From: an uncultured Aliiroseovarius sp. | Lineage (GTDB): Bacteria; Pseudomonadota; Alphaproteobacteria; Rhodobacterales; Rhodobacteraceae | Direction of reading: 5' to 3' | NCBI RefSeq assembly: GCF_947492455.1 | Contig: NZ_CANLNB010000002.1 | Span: forward strand, 124,001-188,000 | Length of the DNA: 64,000 nt | Shown here: positions 53,387-62,541 of the stretch, one piece after another | Numbering within the stretch: position 1 is the stretch's first letter | Layout of the letters: the number at the start of each line of letters is the position of its first letter | Notes under the pieces: generated by a model | The model's input: only the letters and a program-made list of their open reading frames with translations | What the model was told of the DNA's origin: nothing | Databases searched by the model: none | Made by a program: the position numbers and the translations under genes

Positions 53387-53828
53387 ATGCGTTTGCTTTG
53401 GCGTTGTCGAAGGCCTCGATGGCGGCATTGAAGGCCAGCAGGATCGAGGCGTGGCGGTTCTTGAATTCACGCGCGGGCTGCAGCACTTCATAGCCGTCGA
53501 AAGGGGCCGTGGGGACGGGGCCAGCGTCTTTCAGCATAGCAGTGAGTTCGTCGCGGCCTCGTTCCAACGTGGGGCGGTCCAATCCGATGATGACTTTGCC
53601 AAGGATCGACGCGGACGCCTGGCCTAGGGCGCAGGCTTTGACGTTTTGCGAGTAGTCCGAAATGTGATCCCCGTCGAGTGTCAGCGCTGCTGTCACGGTC
53701 GATCCGCAAAGCGGCGAGCGGGTTTTGGCCTCGCCCTGTGGCGCCTCCAACGGGGCCTGATGCGGGATCGCGGCTGCCAAGGACAGGATCTGCTTGGAAT
53801 ACAGCTTGATCAGGTCAGTATCGCTCAT
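53385..53828 (-). CDS. NifU/IscU-like iron-sulfur scaffold protein lacking the third cysteine
   Basis: A 147-residue protein of the NifU N-terminal family. Two scaffold cysteines are visible, in RSPLCGSTVTAAL and NVKACALGQASAS, with the Asp after the first as usual. The third, normally in a HCSML-like stretch, is replaced by His-Ala-Ser (FKNRHASILLAFNAAIEAF). The protein may bind a cluster differently or have a regulatory role. The start at 53828 (MSDTDLIKLYSKQIL) is chosen over longer frames that run across the divergent hisI promoter. It is divergent from hisI across 70 bases. Confidence 0.82.
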   Translation of the reverse strand: MSDTDLIKLYSKQILSLAAAIPHQAPLEAPQGEAKTRSPLCGSTVTAALTLDGDHISDYSQNVKACALGQASASILGKVIIGLDRPTLERGRDELTAMLKDAGPVPTAPFDGYEVLQPAREFKNRHASILLAFNAAIEAFDNAKANA

Positions 53829-53898
53829 ATCCGGGCCTTTCGTCGGGCGTTCATCCGCTCTACATAGAAGCGCAGTACCGGAAAGAAAAGGACAGGCC

Positions 53899-54258
53899 AT
53901 GACATTTGATGCGAGCCAGCTGAAGTTTGACGACAAGGGTCTGATCCCGGCCATCGCGCAGGATGAAGAAACCGGTGAGGTTTTGATGATGGCGTGGATG
54001 AACCGCGAGGCGGTGGAGAAGACGCTGGAAACACGCCGCGTCACCTATTGGTCGCGCTCGCGTCAGTCCTTCTGGATCAAGGGCGAAACCTCGGGCCATG
54101 TGCAAGAACTGGTAGATTTCCGGTTTGATTGCGACAAAGATTGCCTTCTGGTGCTGATCCGGCAGACAGGGGCTGCTTGCCACACCAACCGTCGGACGTG
54201 TTTCTATACCGCCGTGCGAGACGGGGAAGAGGTCGAGCTGATGGCGCCGATGGCGTGA
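53899..54258 (+). CDS. hisI: Phosphoribosyl-AMP cyclohydrolase
   Basis: A 119-residue enzyme of histidine synthesis that opens the purine ring of phosphoribosyl-AMP. It is the stand-alone HisI, not fused to HisE. Motifs are GLIPAIAQDEETGEVLMMAW, TYWSRSRQSFWIKGETSG and the metal site DCDKDCLLVL, TGAACHTNRRTCF. It starts at 53899 after AAAGGACAGGCC. The other his genes are not in the window. A repeat element follows. Confidence 0.95.
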   Translation: MTFDASQLKFDDKGLIPAIAQDEETGEVLMMAWMNREAVEKTLETRRVTYWSRSRQSFWIKGETSGHVQELVDFRFDCDKDCLLVLIRQTGAACHTNRRTCFYTAVRDGEEVELMAPMA

Positions 54259-54263
54259 TATCG

Positions 54264-54313
54264 CGCCGGGGGTTTTGCCCCCCGGACCCCCGCAGGATAT
54301 TTTGGACAAGAAA
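54264..54313. repeat. Rhodobacteraceae-type intergenic palindromic repeat element
   Basis: The 3' side of hisI carries CGCCGGGGGTTTTGCCCCCC followed by CGGACCCCCGCAGGATATTT and ACAAGAAAAAGAG. This GC-rich palindrome plus GGATATTT-AAGAA tail is a multi-copy intergenic element I know from roseobacter genomes. It can form hairpins CCGGGGG/CCCCCGG. I saw only this copy in the window. Confidence 0.6.
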
Positions 54314-54322
54314 AAGAGAAGC

Positions 54323-55186
54323 TTACAGGCCCACCATCTGGCGGATGTCTCCGGGTGTTTTGCCCTCGGCACGATAGGTTGCGATGGCGCGTGCGTCGTC
54401 CCGTTTGGCAAGGCGTTTGCCGTTCTCATCGCGGATCAGGCGGTGGTGGTTGTAGATGGGTGTAGGCAGGCCGAGCAGTTTCTGCAGCAGAACGTGGATA
54501 TGTGTGGCGGGCTGGATGTCTTTGCCGCGCACCACATGGGTAATGCCTTGGGCGGCGTCGTCCAATACCACGGACAGGTGGTAGGAGCCGAGGAAGTCGC
54601 GGCGGGACAGAACAATGTCTCCGACCTCTGGTACCATGTCTTGGGCAGGGGTGCAGACGATTCCATCTGTTCCCGTCGATTGTTCGGTGTAGCAGAGTTC
54701 TGGATGGTTAACCGCGTCGAGCGCGTTCTGCATGTCCAAGCGTAGGGCTTGGTGCTCGGGAAAGGCCGCGCGGCGGTCGGTCTTTGTGCGGCAAGTCCCC
54801 GGATAGATCAGCCCATCGGGGCCATAGGCGGGTTCAGCGCCTTCTTGAGGGGCGCTGGCAGCGGAGGCGATATCGCGACGGGTGCAGGTGCAGGGGTAGA
54901 GTAAGCCACGGTCCCAGAGGATGTGGAGCGCTTTCTCGTAGTCTGACAGCCGGTCCGACTGGCGCATGGGCGTGTCGTCCCACGTGATGCCGAGCCATGT
55001 CAGATCGTCATAGATCTGCTCTTCCCAGTTTGGGCGGGAACGGGTACGATCGATATCTTCGATCCGCAGCAGGAATTGGCCCCCAACAGAACGCGCCATG
55101 TCATGTGCCAGTAACGCAGAATAAGCGTGGCCAAGATGCAGTGGGCCAGTGGGGCTGGGCGCAAATCTGGTTATGAAGTCAGTCAT
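54323..55186 (-). CDS. gluQ: Glutamyl-Q tRNA(Asp) synthetase
   Basis: A 287-residue GluRS paralog without anticodon-binding domain. It glutamylates queuosine at position 34 of tRNA-Asp. It shows the HIGH motif FAPSPTGPLHLGHAYSALLA, the zinc-like YPCTCTRRDIASA, and the KMSKS equivalent ENGKRLAKRDDARAIATYRA. Length of ~290 is diagnostic. It is 13 bases downstream of trmFO on the same strand and shares its transcript; both modify tRNA. Confidence 0.93.
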   Translation of the reverse strand: MTDFITRFAPSPTGPLHLGHAYSALLAHDMARSVGGQFLLRIEDIDRTRSRPNWEEQIYDDLTWLGITWDDTPMRQSDRLSDYEKALHILWDRGLLYPCTCTRRDIASAASAPQEGAEPAYGPDGLIYPGTCRTKTDRRAAFPEHQALRLDMQNALDAVNHPELCYTEQSTGTDGIVCTPAQDMVPEVGDIVLSRRDFLGSYHLSVVLDDAAQGITHVVRGKDIQPATHIHVLLQKLLGLPTPIYNHHRLIRDENGKRLAKRDDARAIATYRAEGKTPGDIRQMVGL

Positions 55187-55199
55187 TTGCGCGCAGCCG

Positions 55200-56546
55200 T
55201 CATGAGAAGTTCGTCAGCCAATCCGACCATTCCACTTTGGCGCGGTCGGTATAGGCTTTGTAGCGATCCTTTCGCCCGCGACGTCCGCCTTTCAGCCCGT
55301 CAACCGGCCGGAAGAGGCCGAAATTCACGTTCATCGGCTGGAAGGTTTTCGCTTCAGCCCCACCGGTGATGTGGTGGATAAGTGCGCCCATTGCGGTGTC
55401 TTGCGGCACAGTAGGCAGGTCAAGGTCGAGGATCTCGGCTGCGGCCAGACGACCAGCCAGCAGACCCATCGCCGCGCTTTCCACGTAACCTTCGACGCCA
55501 GTCACCTGACCCGCAAAACGCAGGTTCGGGCGGGACTTCAGGCGCATCTGGTTGTCCAGAAGCGTAGGCGAGTTCATGAAGGTGTTGCGGTGGATGCCGC
55601 CCAGACGCGCGAAGGACGCGTCTTCAAGGCCCGGAATTGTTTTGAACACCTCTGCCTGCGCGCCGTATTTCATCTTGGTCTGGAAACCCACGATGTTGAA
55701 CAGCGTCCCAAGCGCGTTGTCGCGGCGCAGCTGCACAACGGCATAGGGCTTGTTTTCAGGGTCATGGGCGTTGGTTAAACCCACCGGCTTCATCGGGCCG
55801 AAGCGCAGGGTTTCGCGGCCGCGTTCGGCCATCACCTCGATCGGCAGGCAGCCGTCGAAATAGGTGGCCGTTTCGCCCTCGTGGAACTCAGTTTTATCGG
55901 CGGCCAGAAGCGCGTCGATAAAGGCTTCGTATTGGTCCTTGGTCATCGGGCAATTCAGATAGGCTTTACGCTCTTCCTCGGTCTCGCCCTTGTCGTATCG
56001 CGACTGCGCCCAAGCTACGTCCATATTGATCGTGTCGGAATAGACGATGGGGGCGATGGCGTCGAAGAAAGCCAGCCGCTCGGCACCAGTCTCGCGGGCA
56101 ATTGCTTCGCCGAGCGCGGGCGAGGTCAGGGGGCCGGTTGCGAAAATCCAGTTGCCGTCCGTTGGTAGCTCCGAGATCTCGCCATATTCCACGCGGATGT
56201 TGTCGCGGGCGCGCAGCTTTTCGGTCACGGCAGCGCTGAAGGCATCGCGGTCCACGGCAAGCGCGCCGCCAGCGGGCAGGCGGTGCTGATCGGCGGTGGT
56301 CATGATCAACCCGTCGGCCTGGCGCATTTCCCAATGCAGAAGGCCCACGGCGTTTTGTTCGTCATCGTCCGATCGGAAGGAATTCGAGCACACCATTTCA
56401 GCGAAATCGCCGGTTTGGTGGGCGAAGGTTTCCACCTGTGGGCGCATTTCATGCAGCACCACGTCCACACCCATATGCGAAGCCTGCCAGGCTGCTTCCG
56501 ATCCGGCCATTCCGCCGCCGACGATATGCAAAGTCTTGTCTGTCAT
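55200..56546 (-). CDS. trmFO: Methylenetetrahydrofolate-tRNA-(uracil-5-)-methyltransferase TrmFO
   Basis: A 448-residue flavoprotein. It makes ribothymidine at U54 of tRNAs with methylene-THF and FAD. The FAD motif is [20 protein letters not shown]; further family stretches are [60 protein letters not shown] and [20 protein letters not shown]. The start at 56546 ([12 protein letters not shown]) is best; an upstream frame adds MPYLRG. It is full length and sits just after a structured RNA with terminator on the same strand. Confidence 0.94.
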   Translation of the reverse strand: MTDKTLHIVGGGMAGSEAAWQASHMGVDVVLHEMRPQVETFAHQTGDFAEMVCSNSFRSDDDEQNAVGLLHWEMRQADGLIMTTADQHRLPAGGALAVDRDAFSAAVTEKLRARDNIRVEYGEISELPTDGNWIFATGPLTSPALGEAIARETGAERLAFFDAIAPIVYSDTINMDVAWAQSRYDKGETEEERKAYLNCPMTKDQYEAFIDALLAADKTEFHEGETATYFDGCLPIEVMAERGRETLRFGPMKPVGLTNAHDPENKPYAVVQLRRDNALGTLFNIVGFQTKMKYGAQAEVFKTIPGLEDASFARLGGIHRNTFMNSPTLLDNQMRLKSRPNLRFAGQVTGVEGYVESAAMGLLAGRLAAAEILDLDLPTVPQDTAMGALIHHITGGAEAKTFQPMNVNFGLFRPVDGLKGGRRGRKDRYKAYTDRAKVEWSDWLTNFS

Positions 56547-56566
56547 GCCCCGCAGATAGGGCATCA

Positions 56567-56690
56567 TTTGGAAAAAGAAAAGCCCGCCATGGGGAATGGC
56601 AGGCTTTTCCGGGTGAGGGAAAATTCACCCGTGCCCCGGAAATCGGGGACGCCCTTTCTGGTCTTTGGGGTGGGGTGGACCAGAAAGGAT
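56567..56690 (-). ncRNA. Candidate structured small RNA with four hairpins, upstream of trmFO
   Basis: On the minus strand four stems follow each other: an 11-bp perfect stem (56688-56678 with 56663-56653) with a C-rich loop CACCCCACCCCAAA; CCCCG/CGGGG (56648-56644, 56638-56634); CGGGTGA/TCACCCG (56631-56625, 56616-56610); and a terminator stem of 13 with one mismatch (56608-56596, 56590-56578) followed by CTTTTCTTTTT. No gene explains it. Alternating hairpins ending in a U-tract and a C-rich loop are typical of regulatory sRNAs that mask G-rich ribosome sites. The start, near 56690-56710, is not defined. In the 365-base gap 56547-56911 I see nothing else. Confidence 0.55.
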
Positions 56691-56911
56691 TTGCTGTTGA
56701 AAACACAGACCTATTCACATTGCAGTCGGCAATCGAACGTCTGGTAACTCGTCAAATATGAAGTTGTTCTTTGATCCTAGTGAGCGCGTTAGGGTTGTAG
56801 ACAATATATGGGCAATTGAGGCAAAAATATGAAGATGTGTGGCGAAATTGTGTGGTGAACTCTAGCTGTAGCTGAAATTCAACACTTCTATACGCTTTGC
56901 AGCGGTGGGGT

Positions 56912-57313
56912 TTAGAGTCGGGAGGGCTGCATAAGATCCCACGGGTTTCCGTGCAGATCTTCAAAGACGACAACCTTCCCATATGGTTCTGAACGCGGGG
57001 CCTCGCGGAAATGCACGCCCGCATGTTGCATCCGTGCGTACATGCCGTCGAAATCATCGGTAAACAGAAAATGCCCAACGCGCCCACCGGCTTGACGCCC
57101 GATGGTGTCGGCCTGTTCGTCCACTGCCTTGGCAATCAGAAAAGCGGTTTCTGCGGTGGGGTGAGGCGCCATGCGCACCCAGCGTTTGCCACCGCCCATG
57201 TCCGTATCTTCCAATAACACAAAACCCAATGCGGACCGAAACCACGCGATGGCAGCGTCATAGTCGTCCGTCAGAAAGGTGATCAAGGCGAGGCGATTTG
57301 TGGGGTGGCTCAT
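56912..57313 (-). CDS. VOC-family (glyoxalase-like) protein
   Basis: A 133-residue single VOC module. It begins NRLALITFLTDDYDAAIAWF, then AFLIAKAVDEQADTIGRQAG, and ends KVVVFEDLHGNPWDLMQP, the usual closing strand with a metal-site Asp-Leu context. Such proteins are annotated as glyoxalase superfamily enzymes. The substrate is unknown. It is monocistronic, and differs clearly from the VOC protein at 4018-4431. Confidence 0.87.
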   Translation of the reverse strand: MSHPTNRLALITFLTDDYDAAIAWFRSALGFVLLEDTDMGGGKRWVRMAPHPTAETAFLIAKAVDEQADTIGRQAGGRVGHFLFTDDFDGMYARMQHAGVHFREAPRSEPYGKVVVFEDLHGNPWDLMQPSRL

Positions 57314-57366
57314 GGGTGCTCCTGCTATCTATCTAAGAAGAAAGACAGCAGGAGTGTTAGTGTGCA

Positions 57367-57385
57367 AGCCCCGATCATCGGGGCT
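57367..57385. terminator. Hairpin between the outer-membrane protein gene and the VOC gene
   Basis: AGCCCCGAT / ATCGGGGCT is a perfect 9-bp inverted repeat 29 bases after the outer-membrane gene's stop. No T-run follows on either strand, so it is a weak terminator or a message-end hairpin. Confidence 0.5.
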
Positions 57386-57414
57386 GAGGGCGAGCTTTCG
57401 AGAAGCTGACCGGT

Positions 57415-58296
57415 TTAGAAGAACAGCGGCAGACCGTCGTACAGGTCGTAGGGACCGAAGGCGCGTTCGGTGGTGCGCAGACGACGCTTGCCGGTCTCGA
57501 AGGTCAGCGACATGCTGACTTGGTTGATGTGGCCAGTTCCCATGTCAAGGCGTCCGACAGAGACATCGAACCACGTATCCTGAGAAATCATGTACCCTGC
57601 ACCCAGTTCAATTTGGGTGATGTCTTCCGGGCCAAAATCCAGCCAGTTCACGCCAGCGAGTACACGCATGTTCGGACGGACGTTGTATTTGCCGGATAGG
57701 TTGACACTGTTGAGGCCATCAAAATGCATATAGTCCAGCGAAACCTCGTATTGTTCGGTTTCACGTTCAAACCCGACCTCAAAGATCGTCTCGTCTTCGT
57801 CTACCACGCGCACAACCGAGGCATAGGCAGTATATTCGCCTTTGCTGTACTCAGCGAAGGCCTGAGCGAAATCAGTGCTGCCACCGTCAAAGCTGAACCG
57901 CGAGGCCGCCAGACCAAACGTATAGTCGTTCAGGCGGTATTCACCGCCAATCATAAAAGTTTCCAGATCGTCGGAGGGACCATCTGAAAAGCCTGATCTG
58001 CTATAGCTGCCAAGCAGTGTGAAGTTCTGTGTGAAAGCGTAACCTGCAGAGATGGTGCCTTGGATTAAGCTAGTATTTGGTCCACCACTACTGATACGCG
58101 TAACGTCCAACTCCAGCCCATAGGTCAACTTGCCGTTTGTGCCTTCGTACCCCAAAGTGCCGTTCGTTTGGCTGAGCGAACCGCCGTCGGCGCTCCAGCG
58201 GTCATAGCTAAGTGCGCCGGACATATAGTTGGTCTCGGCCAGCAGCGGTGCGGCACTCAGCATCAATGCGGGGAGGGCAATGGTAATCGTTTTCAT
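57415..58296 (-). CDS. Putative outer-membrane beta-barrel (porin-like) protein
   Basis: A 293-residue secreted protein. The signal is MKTITIALPALMLSAAPLLA. The rest consists of alternating hydrophobic-polar strands of 8-10 residues with Gly and aromatic residues at the ends (GALSYDRWSADGG, FTLLGSYSRSGFSD, YTFGLAASRFSFD, TWFDVSVGRLDMGTGHI), as in outer-membrane barrels. It has no cysteines in the mature part and ends in FF, the C-terminal Phe signal of barrel proteins. Function is unknown. The start at 58296 follows CGGAGATTAAT; the longer frame is rejected. Confidence 0.7.
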   Translation of the reverse strand: MKTITIALPALMLSAAPLLAETNYMSGALSYDRWSADGGSLSQTNGTLGYEGTNGKLTYGLELDVTRISSGGPNTSLIQGTISAGYAFTQNFTLLGSYSRSGFSDGPSDDLETFMIGGEYRLNDYTFGLAASRFSFDGGSTDFAQAFAEYSKGEYTAYASVVRVVDEDETIFEVGFERETEQYEVSLDYMHFDGLNSVNLSGKYNVRPNMRVLAGVNWLDFGPEDITQIELGAGYMISQDTWFDVSVGRLDMGTGHINQVSMSLTFETGKRRLRTTERAFGPYDLYDGLPLFF

Positions 58297-58413
58297 ATTA
58301 ATCTCCGTAATTTCTGTACCAATTGAAATGATTCTGGCGGCTATACAATAGGTGGTGAAATGCTTCGCGATCTGGGAGTGCAGCTGTGGCGGTGTGGACA
58401 CATTCAAATATGA

Positions 58414-58449
58414 AAAAGCCCGCCAGATCAAAGGGATCGGCGGGCTTTT
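58414..58449 (-). terminator. Terminator after gyrA
   Basis: AAAAGCCCGCC / GGCGGGCTTTT with inner GATC/GATC pairing, about 20 bases after the gyrA stop; the minus read ends in T-rich sequence (TTTTTCATATTTG). Confidence 0.87.
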
Positions 58450-58467
58450 AGATGGTTTGAAAGGGGG

Positions 58468-61221
58468 TTAGCTGTCGTCGCTATCCGCCTCGTCCTCGTC
58501 CGAGCTTTCGACGATCCGCGCGACTGAAACGACTTCTTCGCCTTTGCCGGTGTTGAAGACCTTCACACCGCCTGCGCCGCGCGAGCGGAAGCTGATGCCG
58601 TCTACGGGGCAGCGGATCGACTGGCCTTTCGAGGTCGCCAGCATGATCTGGTCAGCGATCTCGATCGGGAAGCACGCGACGATGTCGCCGCCCTTCATCG
58701 CGGCTACACCTTGGCCGCCACGGCCGCTGACGCGGTAATCGTGGCTGGACGTCAGGTTGCCGATGCCAGTTTTGTTGATCGTGACCAGCAGATCATTGGC
58801 GGCCAGCATCTCTTGATAGCGCTCGTCTGCCAGATCGCCGGATACTTCTTCGCCCGAGTCTTCGTCAGCATCGCTGCCAAACTCGCCACGGAAGCGCTTG
58901 ATGAACGCGCCGCGTTCGTCCGGGGTGGCATCGAAGTGGCGGATGACCGAGGCCGAGACGACCTCGTCCCCGTCATTCACCAGCTTGATGCCGCGCACAC
59001 CGGTCGAGGACCGCGAGTTGAACACGCGCACATCCGTGACCGGGAACCGGATGGCACGCCCGCCGGAGGTCACCAGCATCACGTCGTCGTTTTCATCACA
59101 GATACGCGCGTTGATCAGGCGGGTGCCCTCGTCGTCACCTTCGAACTTCATCGCGATCTTGCCGTTCGACTTCACATTGGTGAAATCCGACAGGCGGTTA
59201 CGACGGACCGAGCCTTTTGAAGTGGCGAAGACAATCTGCAGATCGTCCCATTCTTTTTCGTCCCGATCGACGGGCAGAATGGCGGCGATCGACACGCCGG
59301 TCGGGATCGGCAGGATGTTCACCAGCGGTTTGCCCTTGGCGGTGCGACCGCCTTGGGGCAGGCGCCATGTCTTCAGCTTGTAGGCCATGCCGTCATCGGT
59401 GAAGAACAGAAGCTGCGTGTGGGTGTTGGCCACGAAGAGGGTCGTGATGACGTCCTCATCCTTGGTCTGCATCCCCGACAGACCTTTGCCGCCACGCTTC
59501 TGCGCGCGGAAGTCCGCCAGCGGCGTACGCTTGGCCCAGCCCGAGGCGGTGATGGTGACCACCATATCCTCACGCTCGATCAGGTCTTCGTCGTCCATAT
59601 CGCCCGACCAGTCCACGATCTGAGTGCGGCGCGGCACGGCGTAGGCGTCTTTCACCTCGGTCAATTCGTCCGAGATGATCGACATGATCCGCTCGCGCGA
59701 GCGCAGAATGTCCAGATAATCGCGGATCTTGGCGGCAAGTTCTTGCAGCTCGTCCGTGACCTCTTTCACACCCATCGCGGTCAGACGTTGCAGGCGCAGT
59801 TCCAAAATGGCGCGGGCTTGCGTTTCGGACAGATTATAGGTCCCGTCCTCGTTCATCTTGTGGGTCGGATCGTCGATCAGCTGGATATATTCCGCGATGT
59901 CTGCCGCGGGCCAGCGACGGGACATCAGCTTGGCGCGCGCATCTGCCGGATCTTGTGAAGCGCGGATCGTCGCGACGACCTCGTCCACGTTTGACACAGC
60001 CACAGCCAGACCGCACAGGATGTGGCTGCGTTCGCGTGCTTTGCGCAGTTCAAACGCGGTGCGGCGGGTGACAACTTCTTCGCGGAAGGTGATGAAATGG
60101 CTCAGGAAATCGCGCAGAGTCAGTTGTTCGGGGCGACCGCCATTCAGGGCCAACATATTGCAGCCAAAGCTGGTTTGCATCGGCGTATAGCGGAACAGTT
60201 GGTTCAGCACGACCTCGGGTGTCGCGTCGCGCTTCAGCTCGACCACCACGCGGACACCGATCCGGTCGCTTTCATCCTGAACCGAGGAAATGCCCTCGAT
60301 CTTCTTCTCGCGCACAAGCTCGGCGATCTTTTCGATCATCGAGGCTTTGTTCACCTGATAGGGGATCTCGTCCAGCACGATGGCGTAACGGTCCTTGCGG
60401 ATCTCTTCCACGCGGGTTTTCGCGCGGGTGATCACACTGCCGCGACCCTCTAGATAGGCTTTGCGCGCACCGGAACGGCCCAGCATGACACCACCGGTCG
60501 GGAAATCAGGGCCGGGGATGTAGTCCATCAGGCCTTCGGATGTCAGGTCCGGGTTCTCGATCAGCGCCAAGGTGCCGTCGATCACTTCGCCAAGGTTGTG
60601 TGGCGGAATGTTCGTGGCCATGCCCACCGCGATACCACCCGCGCCGTTGACCAGCATGTTGGGGAAACGGGCGGGCAGGACGGTCGGCTCAAGGTCCTTG
60701 CCGTCATAGTTGTCGGTGAAGTTGACCGTGTCTTTTTCAATGTCTGCCAGCAGCGAGGCCGCAGGCTTGTCCATCCGCACTTCGGTGTAACGCATGGCCG
60801 CCGGGTTATCCCCGTCCATCGAGCCGAAGTTACCCTGACCGTCCAGCAGCGGCAGCGACATGGAAAACGGCTGCGCCATACGCACCAGTGCGTCATAGAT
60901 CGCACTGTCACCATGCGGGTGATACTTACCCATCGTGTCACCCACCGGGCGGGCGGACTTGCGATAGGGTTTGTCATGGCTGTTGCCGGTCTCGTACATC
61001 GCATAGAGGATGCGGCGGTGCACCGGCTTCAGACCGTCGCGCAGATCCGGGATGGCCCGGCTCACGATCACGCTCATCGCGTAATCGAGATACGAACTTT
61101 TCATTTCCTCTTCGATGGAAATCTGGGGGCCGTCATAGACGGGGCGCTCGGGCAAATCGTCCATGTTTTCCGGGGTATCAGGGGTATCTGTCACGTTGTC
61201 CGCCGTTTTGGTGCGTTTCAC
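58468..61221 (-). CDS. gyrA: DNA gyrase subunit A
   Basis: A 917-residue topoisomerase subunit that cuts and rejoins DNA while GyrB drives supercoiling. The start motif is [20 protein letters not shown]. The quinolone region reads [20 protein letters not shown] with Ser and Asp at the drug positions, so no resistance change is seen. The active Tyr is in [10 protein letters not shown]. The GyrA box is QKRGGKG in [15 protein letters not shown], in the C-terminal pinwheel. An acidic tail (DEDEADSDD) ends it. It is divergent from ctaA. Confidence 0.97.
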   Translation of the reverse strand: MKRTKTADNVTDTPDTPENMDDLPERPVYDGPQISIEEEMKSSYLDYAMSVIVSRAIPDLRDGLKPVHRRILYAMYETGNSHDKPYRKSARPVGDTMGKYHPHGDSAIYDALVRMAQPFSMSLPLLDGQGNFGSMDGDNPAAMRYTEVRMDKPAASLLADIEKDTVNFTDNYDGKDLEPTVLPARFPNMLVNGAGGIAVGMATNIPPHNLGEVIDGTLALIENPDLTSEGLMDYIPGPDFPTGGVMLGRSGARKAYLEGRGSVITRAKTRVEEIRKDRYAIVLDEIPYQVNKASMIEKIAELVREKKIEGISSVQDESDRIGVRVVVELKRDATPEVVLNQLFRYTPMQTSFGCNMLALNGGRPEQLTLRDFLSHFITFREEVVTRRTAFELRKARERSHILCGLAVAVSNVDEVVATIRASQDPADARAKLMSRRWPAADIAEYIQLIDDPTHKMNEDGTYNLSETQARAILELRLQRLTAMGVKEVTDELQELAAKIRDYLDILRSRERIMSIISDELTEVKDAYAVPRRTQIVDWSGDMDDEDLIEREDMVVTITASGWAKRTPLADFRAQKRGGKGLSGMQTKDEDVITTLFVANTHTQLLFFTDDGMAYKLKTWRLPQGGRTAKGKPLVNILPIPTGVSIAAILPVDRDEKEWDDLQIVFATSKGSVRRNRLSDFTNVKSNGKIAMKFEGDDEGTRLINARICDENDDVMLVTSGGRAIRFPVTDVRVFNSRSSTGVRGIKLVNDGDEVVSASVIRHFDATPDERGAFIKRFRGEFGSDADEDSGEEVSGDLADERYQEMLAANDLLVTINKTGIGNLTSSHDYRVSGRGGQGVAAMKGGDIVACFPIEIADQIMLATSKGQSIRCPVDGISFRSRGAGGVKVFNTGKGEEVVSVARIVESSDEDEADSDDS

Positions 61222-61390
61222 ACTATATATAGGTCAGGCCACCTTAACAGAACGCTCGATATGGGGGCAACCAAAAGGGGCCATTTGATGCGATCTGCGG
61301 GCGATTTTTTGCGGGAATTCCCGCGCTTTGGCCCCTTGGCTTTCCCGGCGGCTAAGGCCATTATCGCGCAAACGCGAAACGGAGAGCCAG

Positions 61391-62539
61391 ATGTCCAAGC
61401 CCCGCAGCATTTTCGAGGAAGTCAGCGACACCAAAGACGAGGTGCGCGACACCCCAAAGACCGGCGCGATTGAACGCGGATCGGGCGGCGGTGGCGCGCG
61501 TGGGGCCATCCGGCTGTGGTTGATGCTACTCTTTGCCTTGGTGGCCATCATGGTCGTCGTGGGCGGTCTGACGCGCCTGACCGATTCTGGCCTGTCGATC
61601 ACCGAATGGGCGCCGTTCACCGGGGCGATGCCGCCGATGGATCAAGCCGCGTGGGAGGCCGAGTTCGCCAAATATCAGCAGATCCCCGAATTCAAGCTGC
61701 AAAACAGCCATATGGATCTTGAAGCCTTCAAGACCATCTATTGGTGGGAATGGGGCCACCGCCAGCTGGGCCGCTTCATCGGTTTGGTCTGGGCCATTGG
61801 CTTCTTCGGCTTTCTGGCCGCCCGCAAGATCCCCAATGGTTGGACAGGGCGGTTGCTACTTCTGGGCGCGCTTGGTGGGCTTCAGGGGGCGATTGGCTGG
61901 TGGATGGTGTCTTCGGGCCTGACGGGGGATCGCGTTGACGTTGCCTCGTACCGATTGGCAACCCATTTGGGGCTGGCCTTTGTCATCTTGGGTTTCATCG
62001 CGTGGTACATCCTGCTTCTGGGCCGGAAAGAGGCCAGTCTGATGGCCGCCCGCCGCCTGCGCGAGCGCAAGCTTTTCGGCATGGGCACGGGGCTGTTGCA
62101 TCTGGCTTTCCTGCAGATCCTGCTGGGCGCCTTGGTGGCGGGCATCGACGCTGGGCGGTCCTTTGTGGATTGGCCGTGGATGGCGGATCAGTTCTTCCCG
62201 CCAGATGCCTTCGACATCACGCCCCTCTGGCGCAACTTCTTTGAGAACGCAGGGCTGGTGCAGTTCATGCACCGTATGGTGGGCTATCTGCTTGTAATCT
62301 TTGCAATTGTCGTCTGGCGAGTCTCGCGCAAGTCGGGCAACCAGATGGTCCGCACGGGCTTTACTTTGGCCTGTCTGATGGTTGGTGCGCAGGCCGTGCT
62401 GGGCATCGCAACTGTGCTGCAGGCCTCGCCCTTGCACGTCGCCATCACCCACCAGATCGGCGCGATGCTGGTGTGGGTTCTGGTCCTGAACGCCCGGTTC
62501 CTTGCGGGCTATCCGGCTGAACAAAGCATTCGGAGCTGA
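61391..62539 (+). CDS. ctaA: Haem A synthase (COX15/CtaA type 2)
   Basis: A 382-residue membrane enzyme. It oxidises the haem O methyl group to a formyl group for aa3-type cytochrome oxidase. The two-half, eight-helix plan is visible; His residues lie in the helices after RLTDSGLSITEWAPFTGAMP, in IYWWEWGHRQLGRFIG, LATHLGLAFVILG and QFMHRMVGYLLVIFAIVVWR. The family segment GAIGWWMVSSGL is present. An N-terminal cytoplasmic extension of ~50 residues is usual in alphaproteobacteria. The start at 61391 follows GGAGAGCCAG. The peptidase gene follows after 2 bases. Confidence 0.93.
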   Translation: MSKPRSIFEEVSDTKDEVRDTPKTGAIERGSGGGGARGAIRLWLMLLFALVAIMVVVGGLTRLTDSGLSITEWAPFTGAMPPMDQAAWEAEFAKYQQIPEFKLQNSHMDLEAFKTIYWWEWGHRQLGRFIGLVWAIGFFGFLAARKIPNGWTGRLLLLGALGGLQGAIGWWMVSSGLTGDRVDVASYRLATHLGLAFVILGFIAWYILLLGRKEASLMAARRLRERKLFGMGTGLLHLAFLQILLGALVAGIDAGRSFVDWPWMADQFFPPDAFDITPLWRNFFENAGLVQFMHRMVGYLLVIFAIVVWRVSRKSGNQMVRTGFTLACLMVGAQAVLGIATVLQASPLHVAITHQIGAMLVWVLVLNARFLAGYPAEQSIRS

Positions 62540-62541
62540 TC

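Noticed and set aside
53225-53493. Plus-strand frames between the small SOS gene and the scaffold gene
   Set aside because: They run through a strong terminator stem and have no ribosome site or protein-like composition.
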